Shown: positions 34,772 to 43,836 of the stretch, piece after piece | How the letters are laid out: every line of letters starts with the position of its first letter | How positions within the stretch are numbered: the stretch's first letter is position 1 | From: JANNMJ01 sp031425525 | Lineage (GTDB): Bacteria > Bacteroidota > Bacteroidia > Cytophagales > Hymenobacteraceae | DNA length: 64,000 bases | Assembly (NCBI GenBank): GCA_031425525.1 | Contig: JANPJM010000069.1 | Coordinates: 137,561 to 201,560, forward strand | Reading direction: 5' to 3' | Position numbers and translations under genes: made by a program | Notes under the pieces: model-generated | What the model saw: only the letters and a program-made list of their open reading frames with translations | The model's database searches: none | Told to the model about the DNA's origin: nothing

Positions 34772-35161
34772 ATGAAAACACTAAAACAAAAAATCGCGCT
34801 CTATAAGGCACTTGACTACCTGTTATTATTAATAATTTTATACATTTTAAATCCTGAGGCAAAGTTTGTGTCTTGGTCGGACATAAGAAATGGCTCTGAC
34901 GTTTTTATGTTTGCTTGGTTATTTATTGTTCCTGGACTTGCATATCAATTAATTTTTGCATTTCCACTGTATTTAATGATTGCTAACAATAATACATCAG
35001 TAATAGGCCTTGTGTTTGGTTCGATAATCATTCTTGTTTTTGAATTCACATTTTCTTATTGGATTTACGGCATTGATTCTGCTGCCTTAAAAACAGCTAT
35101 AAGTCTGATCGTTTTTGGATTTTTGTTTTATGACTCTCATTATTTGGAGAAAAAACCATAG
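34772..35161 (+). CDS. Small AT-rich membrane protein, probable immunity protein
   Basis: 129 residues with four hydrophobic segments (about 14-27, 45-72, 76-98 and 104-121) and no other recognisable motif. Strongly AT-rich compared with the core genome. It lies directly before an RHS tip fragment, in an array where membrane or lipoprotein ORFs alternate with RHS tips, so an immunity role against a membrane-active toxin is inferred. Confidence 0.6.
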   Translation: MKTLKQKIALYKALDYLLLLIILYILNPEAKFVSWSDIRNGSDVFMFAWLFIVPGLAYQLIFAFPLYLMIANNNTSVIGLVFGSIIILVFEFTFSYWIYGIDSAALKTAISLIVFGFLFYDSHYLEKKP

Positions 35162-35177
35162 AAAGTATAATAAGCGG

Positions 35178-36309
35178 GAATGGTCGCTGCAAACGTGCGC
35201 CGCCCTCTCTCACTCGCTGGGGGCGGGGGAGTGGCAGCAGTTGTCGGCCAAGCTGGCGGCCGCCGAAGCCGGCTACGTGCAGGTGGTGCTCAAGGACGAC
35301 AGCCCCCAACCGGCGTACTTCGATGATCTACTCGCTGCGGCTGGTCGATCCGGACAACTACCAGGAGAACCACTACGACCCGTGGGGCCAGAATCTGGTC
35401 GGCATCGAGACGCAAGCCGTAGACCGCTCGGAGCGTAAGCAGTACAACGGCAAGGAGAAAACGGAGGAGTTCGGGCTGTTCTGGAATTTCCACGACGCGC
35501 GCACCTATGATTTGCAGATTCCGCGCTGGCATCAAATTGACTCGCTGGCGGATGTGGAGGGGCAGGAGAGCTTTTTGTCGTATCATTTCAGCTATGACAA
35601 TCCGGTGCGTTTCTCCGACCCGGATGGGCGGTCTCCACTGATTGCTGTTGGAGCTTTAGCAGGTTTTGCTTGGGGAGCCTGGAAGTACGGTTTCTCAAAT
35701 GGTGGCTGGAAGAAAACGCTTGCAGCAACTGCAGCAGGTGCAATAATGGGAGCAACAGCCGGTTTGGGGGCAGGAGCGTTGACAGCACTTGGAGGCGTTG
35801 AAGCAATAGGAGCCACAAATGCGGCATACATTAGATTAGGAGCTAGCATAGGAGGTACTGTGGCTAGTAATCTGGCCGAACAAGGAATAAATAATATGTT
35901 AGGTTCTCAAAGCGGCTTCAATAAAGATGACTTTATGGTTTCGCTAGTGCTATCTATTCCGGGGGGGCTAACCGGAATAAGTGGCACTAAGTATGATGGC
36001 ATAAAGGAAGGACTTGGGCAATCCTTGCAAAGTGCTGTTTCGCAATCTATTGAGCGCCCAATGCACACTCATGCGATGAGGGCATTCGTGAAGCAGGAAG
36101 CTGCACACATCAAAAAAATTTTTGCCGCAAATGGCAGAAACATTTCTTCCAAGCAGGCGAAAGAGCTTGCGCAAAGGATTGTTCAACAAGCACATCAAAC
36201 AAATGTGACCGCAACGATAATAGCGGTTGATGGTGGCTATAAATTGGGCGTTACAACTATTGAAAACGTAACGCAGGATATCGTGAAAGACAAGGTTGCT
36301 ACTCCTTAA
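35178..36309 (+). pseudogene. RHS C-terminal tip with frameshift and glycine-rich toxin-like domain
   Basis: An RHS segment in one frame (LGAGEWQQLSAKLAAAEAGY, then PAYFDDL) shifts near 35325-35340 into another frame that continues LRLVDPDNYQENHYDPWGQN and repeats the same core words as the tip at 33171. After NPVRFSDPDGRSP comes a hydrophobic Gly/Ala-rich segment of about 90 residues (AATAAGAIMGATAGLGAGAL), then a 120-residue variable end with HTHAMRAFVKQEAAHIKK. The glycine-rich part resembles translocation segments that precede toxin domains. The frameshift and absent N-terminus mark it as a remnant. Confidence 0.75.
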
Positions 36310-36318
36310 AAAAACGTC

Positions 36319-36840
36319 GTGAATCAAATCAACAACATGTTAAAAGATAAGCACCTTATGATCGGCGCTTGTTTTTTAAGCGCTTACTATTTGGGCCTTG
36401 CGGTTGCAGGGGGCTTAGCAGGAATGTTATTTGGATTTGCGGGATTTATGATTGGTGCTTATGCCGCAACGAAAGTGCGGCCGACATTAGTCTACATTTT
36501 TGCTATTTTTTTATTCATTTCGGCATTGTTTTTCACCAAACCAAGCAAACTTAATCTTGAGCATAAGTCACTTGCTGGCACTTGGTTGACGAGCGCTGAT
36601 AACGTAAATATAAAAATAGAATTCAAGGATTCTACTGCTTTGGTCTCGTTACCACCTAATCAGCAGCAAGCTGTTTTTGATATAAGAATGGAGGGTGATA
36701 GCTTACATCTTGTCCCGGAGTTTGGCCCTAACCTACGATGGCAAATAGTTCATTTAACTGATAGTACTTTTGAAGCGCAAGCCAAATCAGGGCGAGCAAC
36801 TTATCGAAAAGTAAAGTCTTCACCTGGTGAAGAAGAATAA
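36319..36840 (+). CDS. Membrane protein with soluble C-terminal domain, possible immunity protein
   Basis: 173 residues from a GTG at 36319; an ATG at 36337 (MLKDKH) is an alternative. Two to three hydrophobic segments in the first 75 residues, then a lipocalin-like beta-rich part (SLAGTWLTSADNVNIKIEF). Begins nine bases after the preceding RHS tip, which fits a toxin-then-immunity order. The family is not recognised. Confidence 0.55.
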   Translation: MNQINNMLKDKHLMIGACFLSAYYLGLAVAGGLAGMLFGFAGFMIGAYAATKVRPTLVYIFAIFLFISALFFTKPSKLNLEHKSLAGTWLTSADNVNIKIEFKDSTALVSLPPNQQQAVFDIRMEGDSLHLVPEFGPNLRWQIVHLTDSTFEAQAKSGRATYRKVKSSPGEEE

Positions 36841-36973
36841 GTCAATCACTAGTGACGGTTCCTCACCGGGTTGGGACGCTGGGGCGGACCTAGGCGACTA
36901 CTCGATGTCGGGCATCAGTTACGACCGCAACGGCAACCTGCGCACGCTGCGCCGGATGGGCGACAAGTTTTGA
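36841..36973 (+). pseudogene. RHS YD-repeat fragment
   Basis: About 40 codons reading DYSMSGISYDRNGNLRTL, a typical YD/RHS repeat, with stops on both sides and no start. GC-rich again, in contrast to the flanking ORFs. Confidence 0.7.
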
Positions 36974-36979
36974 AGCAAG

Positions 36980-37660
36980 ATGAGTAATTCCAATCGAAAG
37001 ACCAAACTTTTTTTTGTCAAAATACTGGCGATTGCAGGGTTTTGTACTAGTTGCTCTTGTGAATCAAGCTTTCAAAGGCAAGTTCAAAGTGATGGGAGCG
37101 AACATAGTTCAGACACCTTGCAAATAACAGCGAGTCATATAGAGCGAGACGAAAATGCCTTGAAAAATTGGACACGCTATGAGTTAGGGCAGGAGTCTAT
37201 TGCTCTTCCGCAAGGGTGGAGCGTCAAAAAATACCATGATGCACTAGTCTTCACATCTCCTACTGATTCCGTTAGCGAGATGAGGGTCTTCTTTGAGAGA
37301 TTTGCTAGACCAGATTCGATAAGCGACACAGACCCCAGGGCTCGCTTCCTGGCATCGTCGATCCTCGAAGGATATTCAGTGCAGGATTCCGGACTTTTGC
37401 GAAAACTCGAATTTGAGCGCGGGTATTTGTATTTCAGAGACAGTATTAGACTTTCTCGCTCCAGACAAACTCTGCATGCGCAACTAATATTGCTTGTTGA
37501 AGATAGTTTGATTCGCAAATACGAGATCGTCTTGGCTGATGATGTCGTCAAAGCTTATCAGGGTGATTTTTTTGCTGATGTGCTTGGGAATCTTAGGATA
37601 AATGGAACGCTTGTTATGTCGGATAGTAATCCGATTAAAAAAATAATATCATTTGAGTAG
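36980..37660 (+). CDS. Predicted lipoprotein, possible immunity protein
   Basis: 226 residues with a lipoprotein-type signal (LAIAGFCTSCSC). The mature part is polar with a beta-rich pattern (MRVFFERFARP, LHAQLILLVEDSLIRKYEIVL), similar in outline to proteins of the DUF1795/PsbP-like kind, though I cannot assign it. AT-rich; placed after an RHS fragment, as with the other ORFs in the array. Confidence 0.55.
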   Translation: MSNSNRKTKLFFVKILAIAGFCTSCSCESSFQRQVQSDGSEHSSDTLQITASHIERDENALKNWTRYELGQESIALPQGWSVKKYHDALVFTSPTDSVSEMRVFFERFARPDSISDTDPRARFLASSILEGYSVQDSGLLRKLEFERGYLYFRDSIRLSRSRQTLHAQLILLVEDSLIRKYEIVLADDVVKAYQGDFFADVLGNLRINGTLVMSDSNPIKKIISFE

Positions 37661-37681
37661 CGTAATTTGAAAAAAAATGTA

Positions 37682-37810
37682 GGGATAGGCGACGGCCCGA
37701 CCAGCGCCTTCACGCCGTTGGCGGGTGAGCGAGGCAGATGGGCGCCGTATCAGAACCCGCTGCTGAACAACGACCCATCGGGGGCGCTGGATGCGCCAGC
37801 ACCGGAATAG
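37682..37810 (+). pseudogene. Short RHS-like remnant
   Basis: A 43-codon stretch reading FTPLAGERGRWAPYQNPLL and then NNDPSGALD, which resembles the end of an RHS core (LNNPIRFTDPDG type), followed by a stop. No start codon. The 314-bp gap to the next gene holds nothing else recognisable. Confidence 0.45.
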
Positions 37811-37974
37811 ACCGAGAAACCGCCTGCCCATAAGCCGAAAAAAATAAAAAAAATCTGACCCCCACATACGAACCGCCACTGGCTGATCGTTAGTGGATCG
37901 TAGCAGGTGGTTGAGTATCGGGGCCGAAACCTCGACAACCCCGGCTACGTCCACTTTTTTTCACTCCCAGTATC

Positions 37975-38538
37975 ATGGCAAAGGCCACCAATGCCCTCAC
38001 GCAGGGCCTGTCCGGCAAAGTATCCGGACTCGTTTTCCGTCGCAACCCCGACGGCTCCATCTCCGCCGGCAACGCCCCCCGCACGTCGGGCAAGGCCCCC
38101 ACCGCCGCCATGCAGGCCCAGCGCGACCGGTTCCAGCAGGCCACCTTCTACGGCCGGGCCGTCCAGAAAGACCCCGCCACCAAAGCGGCCTACGAGGGCG
38201 GCGTCGATACCGCCACCACCAGCGCCTACACCGTGGCCGTCGCCGATTACCTCAACGCCCCGTCCATCCGCGACGTCGATTTCAGCGCCTATCGCGGCCG
38301 GGTCGGCGACCGCATCACCATTCAGGCCACCGACGACTTCGCCGTCACCGCCGTGCGGGTACAAATCGAAAACCCCGACGGCTCGCTCGTCGAGCAAGGT
38401 GCCGCCCAGGCCCAGCCCGACGGCTTCACGTTCGTCTATACCGCTACCGCCGCCAACGCCACCTTTATCGGCGATAAAATCACCGTCACGGCCGAAGACC
38501 GCGCCGGTAACGAAACGGCCCAGCCCACCACGCTCTAA
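37975..38538 (+). CDS. Hypothetical protein, basic N-terminus and beta-rich C-terminus
   Basis: 187 residues. The first 60 are basic and Gly/Ser/Gln-rich (GLSGKVSGLVFRRNPDGS, AAMQAQRDRFQQA), and the last 90 have an immunoglobulin-like strand pattern (GDRITIQATDDFAVTAVRVQ, GDKITVTAEDRAGNE). No signal peptide. GC content is back to that of the core genome. Its partner may be the gene at 38912, with the same orientation. The family is not recognised. Confidence 0.65.
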   Translation: MAKATNALTQGLSGKVSGLVFRRNPDGSISAGNAPRTSGKAPTAAMQAQRDRFQQATFYGRAVQKDPATKAAYEGGVDTATTSAYTVAVADYLNAPSIRDVDFSAYRGRVGDRITIQATDDFAVTAVRVQIENPDGSLVEQGAAQAQPDGFTFVYTATAANATFIGDKITVTAEDRAGNETAQPTTL

Positions 38539-38556
38539 ACCCGGTGCTTTCGGCCA

Positions 38557-38625
38557 ACTCGGTTTCGTGCAACTCCCACCGAGTCCACACCGAGTCCGAA
38601 CGAAGTCCACGCCGAGTCCGAATCT
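38557..38625. other. Short repeats and hairpin in a 373-bp gap
   Basis: ACTCGGT and ACCGAGT pair around a loop containing GTGCAACTCC, the same 10-mer as the core of the 42-bp tandem repeat at 13.7 kb. CGAGTCC words then repeat three times. Nothing else is seen in 38539-38740. Confidence 0.4.
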
Positions 38626-38740
38626 TCCAGCTGCTGGAAATGCCCGCAGTCAAGTCTTTATTCTTTGAATAGTGCCATGCCGCGCCGTCCGGCCAGCCGC
38701 CGCCGCGCAATCAGCGACCCGCTGAGAGTTGGGTAGCCTC

Positions 38741-38784
38741 AGCGGCCCACTTCTCCTGACTGGAGGGGTGGGCCGCTTTTTTTC
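38741..38784 (+). terminator. Rho-independent terminator
   Basis: AGCGGCCCAC and GTGGGCCGCT stem followed by T7. Confidence 0.85.
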
Positions 38785-38911
38785 GCCTCTTCCCACAACT
38801 CATTTCGGCGGTTTACGCCCACGCGGCCGGGCAGCCCGTATAGCGGGGCGGCCGGTGTTGTCCGGCCTGGTCAATCGGCATCACTTATTTGCGCCGATGG
38901 CCCCGTAGCGT

Positions 38912-39643
38912 ATGAAAAACCAACTCCTGACTGCCCGTCTGCGGCGCGATGCCGCTACGGCCGCACTGCTCACAAACGCCGCCGACCGTTACCTCGATTT
39001 CGAAACCGATATCGCTCCCCTGCGCGAGCAGCTCGCCGCCAACCTCCTCGCTGCCGAAGAGCTGAAAGACCACGCCACCGACACGGCCGGCGATGGCGAC
39101 GGCGCCGATAGCAGTCCGCGCCAGCGGGGGCTACGCTCGCAGCTCACCGAGCTGCTGCAGCGCCGCATCAAAGCCCTGCGGGCGCACGCCAAAGGCGTAA
39201 AACCGGAGCCCGACCTGGAACTGCTCGGCTCGCTCCCCACGCACTTCACCAGCCTCAGCCGGCGGACGGATACGGAGTTTCCGCGCGAGGCCCGCCGGCT
39301 GCTGCGCCTCGGCCACGAGGTGTCGGCCGACGACCTGACCAAGCGCCGCTACTCGCCGGAACACCAGCAAAAAGCCGAGCAGCTCCTCCACGAGCTGAGC
39401 AGTACCGACGGCGCGAGTGAGGCAGAAATCGCCGTCACGGGCCGCCACGCCCTCGAACGGCTCATCAAAGCCAACGACCGCATCATCGCGGAGCTGGAAG
39501 CCTTCTTCGCGTTGTACAACGACCAGGAAGACGTGAATTCGCTGATGCTCTACGACGAATGGCACAAGGCGATCACGGTGAAAGTCCGGAACGGCAAAAA
39601 AGGCGCGAAAGGCGCACCTGCCCCCGTTGAGCAGGCCGACTAA
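38912..39643 (+). CDS. Hypothetical alpha-helical protein
   Basis: 243 residues, mostly charged amphipathic helices (LREQLAANLLAAEELKDH, LRSQLTELLQRRIKALRAH, ALERLIKANDRIIAELEAFF) and no signal or membrane segment. Probably a cytoplasmic helical bundle or coiled coil. The C-terminus is a short basic plus Pro/Ala tail. I do not recognise a family. Downstream is a bidirectional hairpin. Confidence 0.65.
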   Translation: MKNQLLTARLRRDAATAALLTNAADRYLDFETDIAPLREQLAANLLAAEELKDHATDTAGDGDGADSSPRQRGLRSQLTELLQRRIKALRAHAKGVKPEPDLELLGSLPTHFTSLSRRTDTEFPREARRLLRLGHEVSADDLTKRRYSPEHQQKAEQLLHELSSTDGASEAEIAVTGRHALERLIKANDRIIAELEAFFALYNDQEDVNSLMLYDEWHKAITVKVRNGKKGAKGAPAPVEQAD

Positions 39644-39667
39644 TTCGCCCGCCACTACCACAGGCAG

Positions 39668-39726
39668 CGCCCCGCGCCTTCCACTTTACCCCGCCCTTGT
39701 GGCCGGGTGAGGGAAGGGGTGGGGCG
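39668..39726. terminator. Bidirectional hairpin between convergent genes
   Basis: CGCCCC with CCTTCC at 39668-39681 pairs with GGAAGG and GGGGCG at 39712-39726. No clear T run, so its strength is uncertain. Confidence 0.5.
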
Positions 39727-39747
39727 TTCAGTCTTGTCGGTAGTCAC

Positions 39748-40380
39748 TCAGCCTATCAACTCCGCTACTTCGCGCACTTCGCCGGGCACCAGGGTGCCCA
39801 GTACTTGCGCACCTACCCGCACCCGCACGAGCCGGAGCGTAGGGAACCCAACGGCGGCCGTCATCTTGCGGATTTGCCGAAACTTGCCCTCCGTAACCGT
39901 GATGCTGACCCACGAGGTAGGACCGTGACGCTCGTCGCGGATTTTGCGGCTGCGCGGCGCGAAGCCGGGCGGCGGGTCGAGCCGGGCGGCGCGGCACGGC
40001 AGCGTGTGGTACACCTCCGTGCGGTGGACGATGGCGACCCCTGCTTGCAGCAGCGCCACGGCTTCGTCGGTGATGCGGCCGTCTACTTGGGCGTAGTATT
40101 CCTTCTCGACGTCCTTGCGGCGGATACGCTCGCTGACTTTACCGTCAGTAGTGAGCAGTAGCAGCCCTTCGCTGTCTTCGTCGAGGCGGCCGATGGGCAT
40201 CGTGCCTTCCGGGAAATCGTGGAGCGCGCCGAGGAATTTCTTGTTGCGCTCGGCGCGGGCTTCCGAGCTGAATTGACTTAGGTAGCCAAAGGGTTTGTGG
40301 AGGAGGAAATGGCGGTGAGGGAGGTGGTGGGGGAGAACCGGTTCGGCATTCGCCGCTGAGACCAAGGAGGGCGCTTCCAT
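39748..40380 (-). CDS. rRNA pseudouridine synthase, RsuA/RluE family
   Basis: 210 residues from ATG 40380. Isomerises a uridine in rRNA. Seen: FLLHKPFGYLSQFS, the catalytic block GRLDEDSEGLLLLTTDG with the nucleophilic aspartate after GRL, VEKEYYAQVDG, and VTEGKFRQIRKMTAAVGFPT. There is no S4 domain, as in RluE. The ATG overlaps the TGA of the upstream protease gene (ATGA), so they are coupled. Confidence 0.92.
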   Translation of the reverse strand: MEAPSLVSAANAEPVLPHHLPHRHFLLHKPFGYLSQFSSEARAERNKKFLGALHDFPEGTMPIGRLDEDSEGLLLLTTDGKVSERIRRKDVEKEYYAQVDGRITDEAVALLQAGVAIVHRTEVYHTLPCRAARLDPPPGFAPRSRKIRDERHGPTSWVSITVTEGKFRQIRKMTAAVGFPTLRLVRVRVGAQVLGTLVPGEVREVAELIG

Positions 40381-41840
40381 CACTTCGTCTCAAGCAGAAA
40401 GATGCACTTCTCCAACTCTACCATTTTCTGCGGCAGCTTGAGGGTAGTGAGCCGGTCGATAAACGTAGGGTACGGAAACGTCTCCACCGATTTGAGGAAC
40501 GTCTCCAAGTAAAGCGCCTTCACAGCGTAGCCGGTCGCATCAATTGCGCCCATTTTAGCATAGACCACTCCGATGAGGTTGCCGTTTTCATCGATGAGCG
40601 GCCCGCCGCTGTTGCCGGGATTGACGGCCGCCGAAATTTGAAACTTGCTCACGTCGCCTAGTGGTCCGCTACGCGCGCTGATGATGCCCTCGGTAATTTT
40701 GAGTTCGTTGCCGAGTACTTCGGCTACCGGAAAGCCCAAGGCATAAATCCGTTCCGCTTGCAGGATACCGGTGGTGCGCAACTGGTAGGGCAAAGCCGGA
40801 AGCTTCAGCGCCGGGTCTGTAAGCTTCAGCAGCGCCAGATCGTTCGAGGGATCTTTCGCCACAACAGTCGCCGCGTGCTGCGTCGCGTAGTCGCCGTTAA
40901 TGCCTTTTACCTTGATTTCGGTGCTGTTCTCGACGCAGTGATAGTTCGTGACCAGATAACCCGAAGACGAAATCAGAAAGCAGGTGCTTTGGCCTTTGCC
41001 CGAACGTTTCGGAGCCTCATCATCGATAGGATGCCTGTCGTCCTCGGTGCGCCATTGCATTTCGAGTAACTTGGGAAATAAACGCATAGCTTCATCTTCT
41101 TTTATTATCTTAGAGGCAGGCAATACTGCGACTTCAACGAAGTAATCTTTGCCGTGCCGAACATCAGGTAATATGATTTTTTGGCTTGAAGCGGAAGCGA
41201 TTGTAATACCTATTCGTACTTCGCCTATAGAAGATATCTTGTAGTGTATGACGCCGCCGACAGGTAAGTTAGCTGCCTTTTGGTTAGGTAGATTGACGTC
41301 TATCTGGTAAGAATTAATGATGTCAGCTAGCTTGAAAATATTTGATGTGGAGACATCTTTCGGGCGAATAAAGTGGATGACCGCAAAGGCAGTATCTATT
41401 ATAGATTTGGTGCGACTCTCTACTTTTGAGACGGATACTGGTAATTTCACCAGACGCTTCTTGCCTTCAGACCGCGTTGCTTCCTTTAGAACGTACCCAT
41501 CATAAATCAGATCCTTAACCTGTCCTGGTTTAGTGCGAACAAAAAAGGTCTTATAATTTGGTTCGCCAGCTGGTTTTGGACTTGATAGTGATTGCGCCTC
41601 TATCTTAATGGCAATCAGACCATTCGAGTGAATGGAGTAAGCGACTACTGATTTTGGACTCAGCACAAAGCTGCTTTGATTGGGCAACGTGATGATCGCT
41701 TGTTCCCCCGAAGCACCGGCTGGCCAAATGAAATGCATGAGTGTTCCTGCTTGGCGCGTAGAATCAGCCTGCCCCCTCGATAGCCGGGGCACGCTCGCCA
41801 GCAGCAGGAACAGGCAGATTGACCGGAGCAGTAGTTTCAT
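40380..41840 (-). CDS. Secreted trypsin-like serine protease
   Basis: 486 residues with a signal peptide (LLLRSICLFLLLASVPRLSRG). The first ~270 mature residues form an uncharacterised beta-rich region, possibly two repeats. The C-terminal ~200 residues are a trypsin-2 type domain, with the triad histidine in VTNYHCVE, the aspartate in DPSNDLALLKL and the serine in NPGNSGGPLIDENG. There is no PDZ domain and no T9SS tail, so it is probably periplasmic. Coupled to the pseudouridine synthase. Confidence 0.88.
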   Translation of the reverse strand: MKLLLRSICLFLLLASVPRLSRGQADSTRQAGTLMHFIWPAGASGEQAIITLPNQSSFVLSPKSVVAYSIHSNGLIAIKIEAQSLSSPKPAGEPNYKTFFVRTKPGQVKDLIYDGYVLKEATRSEGKKRLVKLPVSVSKVESRTKSIIDTAFAVIHFIRPKDVSTSNIFKLADIINSYQIDVNLPNQKAANLPVGGVIHYKISSIGEVRIGITIASASSQKIILPDVRHGKDYFVEVAVLPASKIIKEDEAMRLFPKLLEMQWRTEDDRHPIDDEAPKRSGKGQSTCFLISSSGYLVTNYHCVENSTEIKVKGINGDYATQHAATVVAKDPSNDLALLKLTDPALKLPALPYQLRTTGILQAERIYALGFPVAEVLGNELKITEGIISARSGPLGDVSKFQISAAVNPGNSGGPLIDENGNLIGVVYAKMGAIDATGYAVKALYLETFLKSVETFPYPTFIDRLTTLKLPQKMVELEKCIFLLETK

Positions 41841-41867
41841 TGGCTAAAAATACCTGTAACGACGCCA

Positions 41868-41913
41868 AACGCCAACGCCCGGTTGCTCGCAGGAGTGGCC
41901 GGGCGTTGGCGTT
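41868..41913 (-). terminator. Terminator of the pyrG-S23-yidC unit
   Basis: AACGCCAACGCCCGG and its exact reverse complement form a 15-bp stem with a 16-base loop, with A/T-rich flanks. It lies 18 bases after the yidC stop. Confidence 0.88.
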
Positions 41914-41931
41914 TTAGCTTTTCAATCTTGC

Positions 41932-43836
41932 CTATTTCTTCCCCTTCTGGCCCGCCCCCAGCGCCTTTTGCTCAGCCGCTTGCTGCTGGGCATTCTTCAT
42001 CGCTTCGGCCAAACGGGCCTGGAACGAAGGTTTTTTCTGCTGATCGGCCGGAAGGGCGAGATGGTTGATGCGGTGTTCTTCGAGCTTGGCCCGCAGCGCC
42101 GAATCATCGACCATATTCTTGATGATCATCTGCTGCCCGATGGTAACAACGTTCGAGACGAGGTAATACCAGGTGAGGCCGGCGGCGAAATCATTCAGCA
42201 CGAACATGAAGATCAGCGGCATCAGGTACGAGTAGAACTTCATCGCGCCCTGCATCGCGCTCGTTTGGTTGTTTTGCCAAGTGAGTACGAGCGTGGTGGC
42301 CGTCATGAGCAGCGTGAAGAGCGAGACGTGCGAGCCGTAGAACGGAATCGTGAACGGCAGCCGCGCAAATTCATCGTAGGAACTGAGGTCGGTGGCCCAC
42401 AGGAAATGCTCCTGCCGCAACTCGATGGCGCCGGGGAAGAAGTTGAACATCGCGAGCAGAATCGGGATCGTCGCGAGCGTCGGGATGCACCCGGCGAGCG
42501 GCGAAACGCCCATTTCCTGGTACAACTGCATCGTCTCCGACTGCACGCCTGCCGTGTTCTCTTCGCCCAAACGAGCCTTGATTTCGTCGATTTCGGGTTT
42601 CAGCACCCGCATCTTCGCCATCGAGACATACGACTTGTACGTCAGCGGAAACAGGAGCGTCTTCACGGCCAGCACCAGCACCACGATGATGAGCCCGTAG
42701 CGCCCCGGCCCCGTGAAAATGCCTTCCAGAAAGTGGAAGATCGGGATGATGAGTCCCTTATTGATCCAGGCAAAGAAGCCCCAACCGAGGTACACGTTGC
42801 GGCCGTAATCGGGGGCAATTTTCGTGAGGAGCTTGTAGTCGTTAGGGCCGAAATAGAACTGGTACCGGCCGCCGTCGGCGCTCGTGAGGCTGCTCAGGGG
42901 CAGGCCCACGCCGGCGCGCAACCGGCGCAGCACCACCGAATCAGTTTCCTGACCGTGCGTGCGGAAATCAGATGCCACGAAGGGCTTATCAACTGCTATC
43001 AGGCCGGCGTTGAAGAACGGCAGCTTGTGCGTAAACCACGTCACGGGCTCGGTGAGGGCCACCGAATCGTTCTTGTTACTCGACCCTTCGGCGATGTGCG
43101 TAAACTCGCCTTCCGCCGTGCGGTAGTTGATCGTAACGGCGGCGCGGTTTTGCTTCAGCACGCGCTCGGTACGGGTGGGGTTGAAGGCCCACATGAGCGT
43201 GGCGTTTTGGCCAGCGGCCACCACGTTGCTGAGCCCTTCGAGTCGCAGGGCGTAATCGACGGTAAAGGCGTCCTGCGGGAGCGTGTACGTCTGCACCACG
43301 CGCCGCCCGCCGCCGAGGTCGGCCGTGAGCGCCAGGCGCTGCGCTTTCAGGCCCGACGGCAGCGAGATTTCGGTCACGCCGCTCTGCGAGTCGAACGCGA
43401 GCTGACTGAGGCGCACCGGCGGCCCGCTAGCCAGCGGCAGCGCAATATCGAGCGCCGCCGATTGCACCGTGAGCAAGTCCAACGGCTGCTGCTCAAAGGT
43501 TTTATAGTTCTTGAGCCGCACGGTGCGCGGCAACCCTCCGCGCGCGCCCAGCTCGATGCGCAGGTTCGCGTTTTCGAGGATGGCGGGAGCGCCGTCGGCC
43601 GTAGCGGCAGCGGTGGCAAAAGCGCCGAGGCGCGCTACGCGGGCCGCCGAGTCGGCGGGCGCCAGTGGAGCGAGGGCAAGGTCGGCGGCCGGACCCGCGG
43701 CGGCGCGACGCGCCGCTTCGGTCTTCGCCTTCGGGTCAACGGGTTTCGGCTTGGGGCCTTTGGGCGCGAAAAACCCCAGGTAGATCAGCAGGAGCGCCGA
43801 GATGAGAAATAAGCCAGTGGCCTGATTACGATCCAT
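41932..43836 (-). CDS. yidC: Membrane protein insertase YidC
   Basis: 634 residues. N-terminal signal anchor (NQATGLFLISALLLIYLGFF), a Pro/Ala linker, a large periplasmic beta domain to about residue 350, then the conserved five-helix insertase core with YGLIIVVLVLAVKTLLFPLT, MQLYQEMGVSPLAGCIPTL and LTWYYLVSNVVTIGQQMII. Gln/Lys-rich C-terminus. ATG start at 43836, directly abutting the inverted-repeat arm of the S23 element, so its immediate leader is the C-rich arm. Confidence 0.96.
   Translation of the reverse strand: MDRNQATGLFLISALLLIYLGFFAPKGPKPKPVDPKAKTEAARRAAAGPAADLALAPLAPADSAARVARLGAFATAAATADGAPAILENANLRIELGARGGLPRTVRLKNYKTFEQQPLDLLTVQSAALDIALPLASGPPVRLSQLAFDSQSGVTEISLPSGLKAQRLALTADLGGGRRVVQTYTLPQDAFTVDYALRLEGLSNVVAAGQNATLMWAFNPTRTERVLKQNRAAVTINYRTAEGEFTHIAEGSSNKNDSVALTEPVTWFTHKLPFFNAGLIAVDKPFVASDFRTHGQETDSVVLRRLRAGVGLPLSSLTSADGGRYQFYFGPNDYKLLTKIAPDYGRNVYLGWGFFAWINKGLIIPIFHFLEGIFTGPGRYGLIIVVLVLAVKTLLFPLTYKSYVSMAKMRVLKPEIDEIKARLGEENTAGVQSETMQLYQEMGVSPLAGCIPTLATIPILLAMFNFFPGAIELRQEHFLWATDLSSYDEFARLPFTIPFYGSHVSLFTLLMTATTLVLTWQNNQTSAMQGAMKFYSYLMPLIFMFVLNDFAAGLTWYYLVSNVVTIGQQMIIKNMVDDSALRAKLEEHRINHLALPADQQKKPSFQARLAEAMKNAQQQAAEQKALGAGQKGKK

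Noticed and set aside
41968..43812. A 614-codon plus-strand frame opposite yidC
   Set aside because: Exact antisense shadow of a well-conserved gene; His/Arg-rich without any motif.
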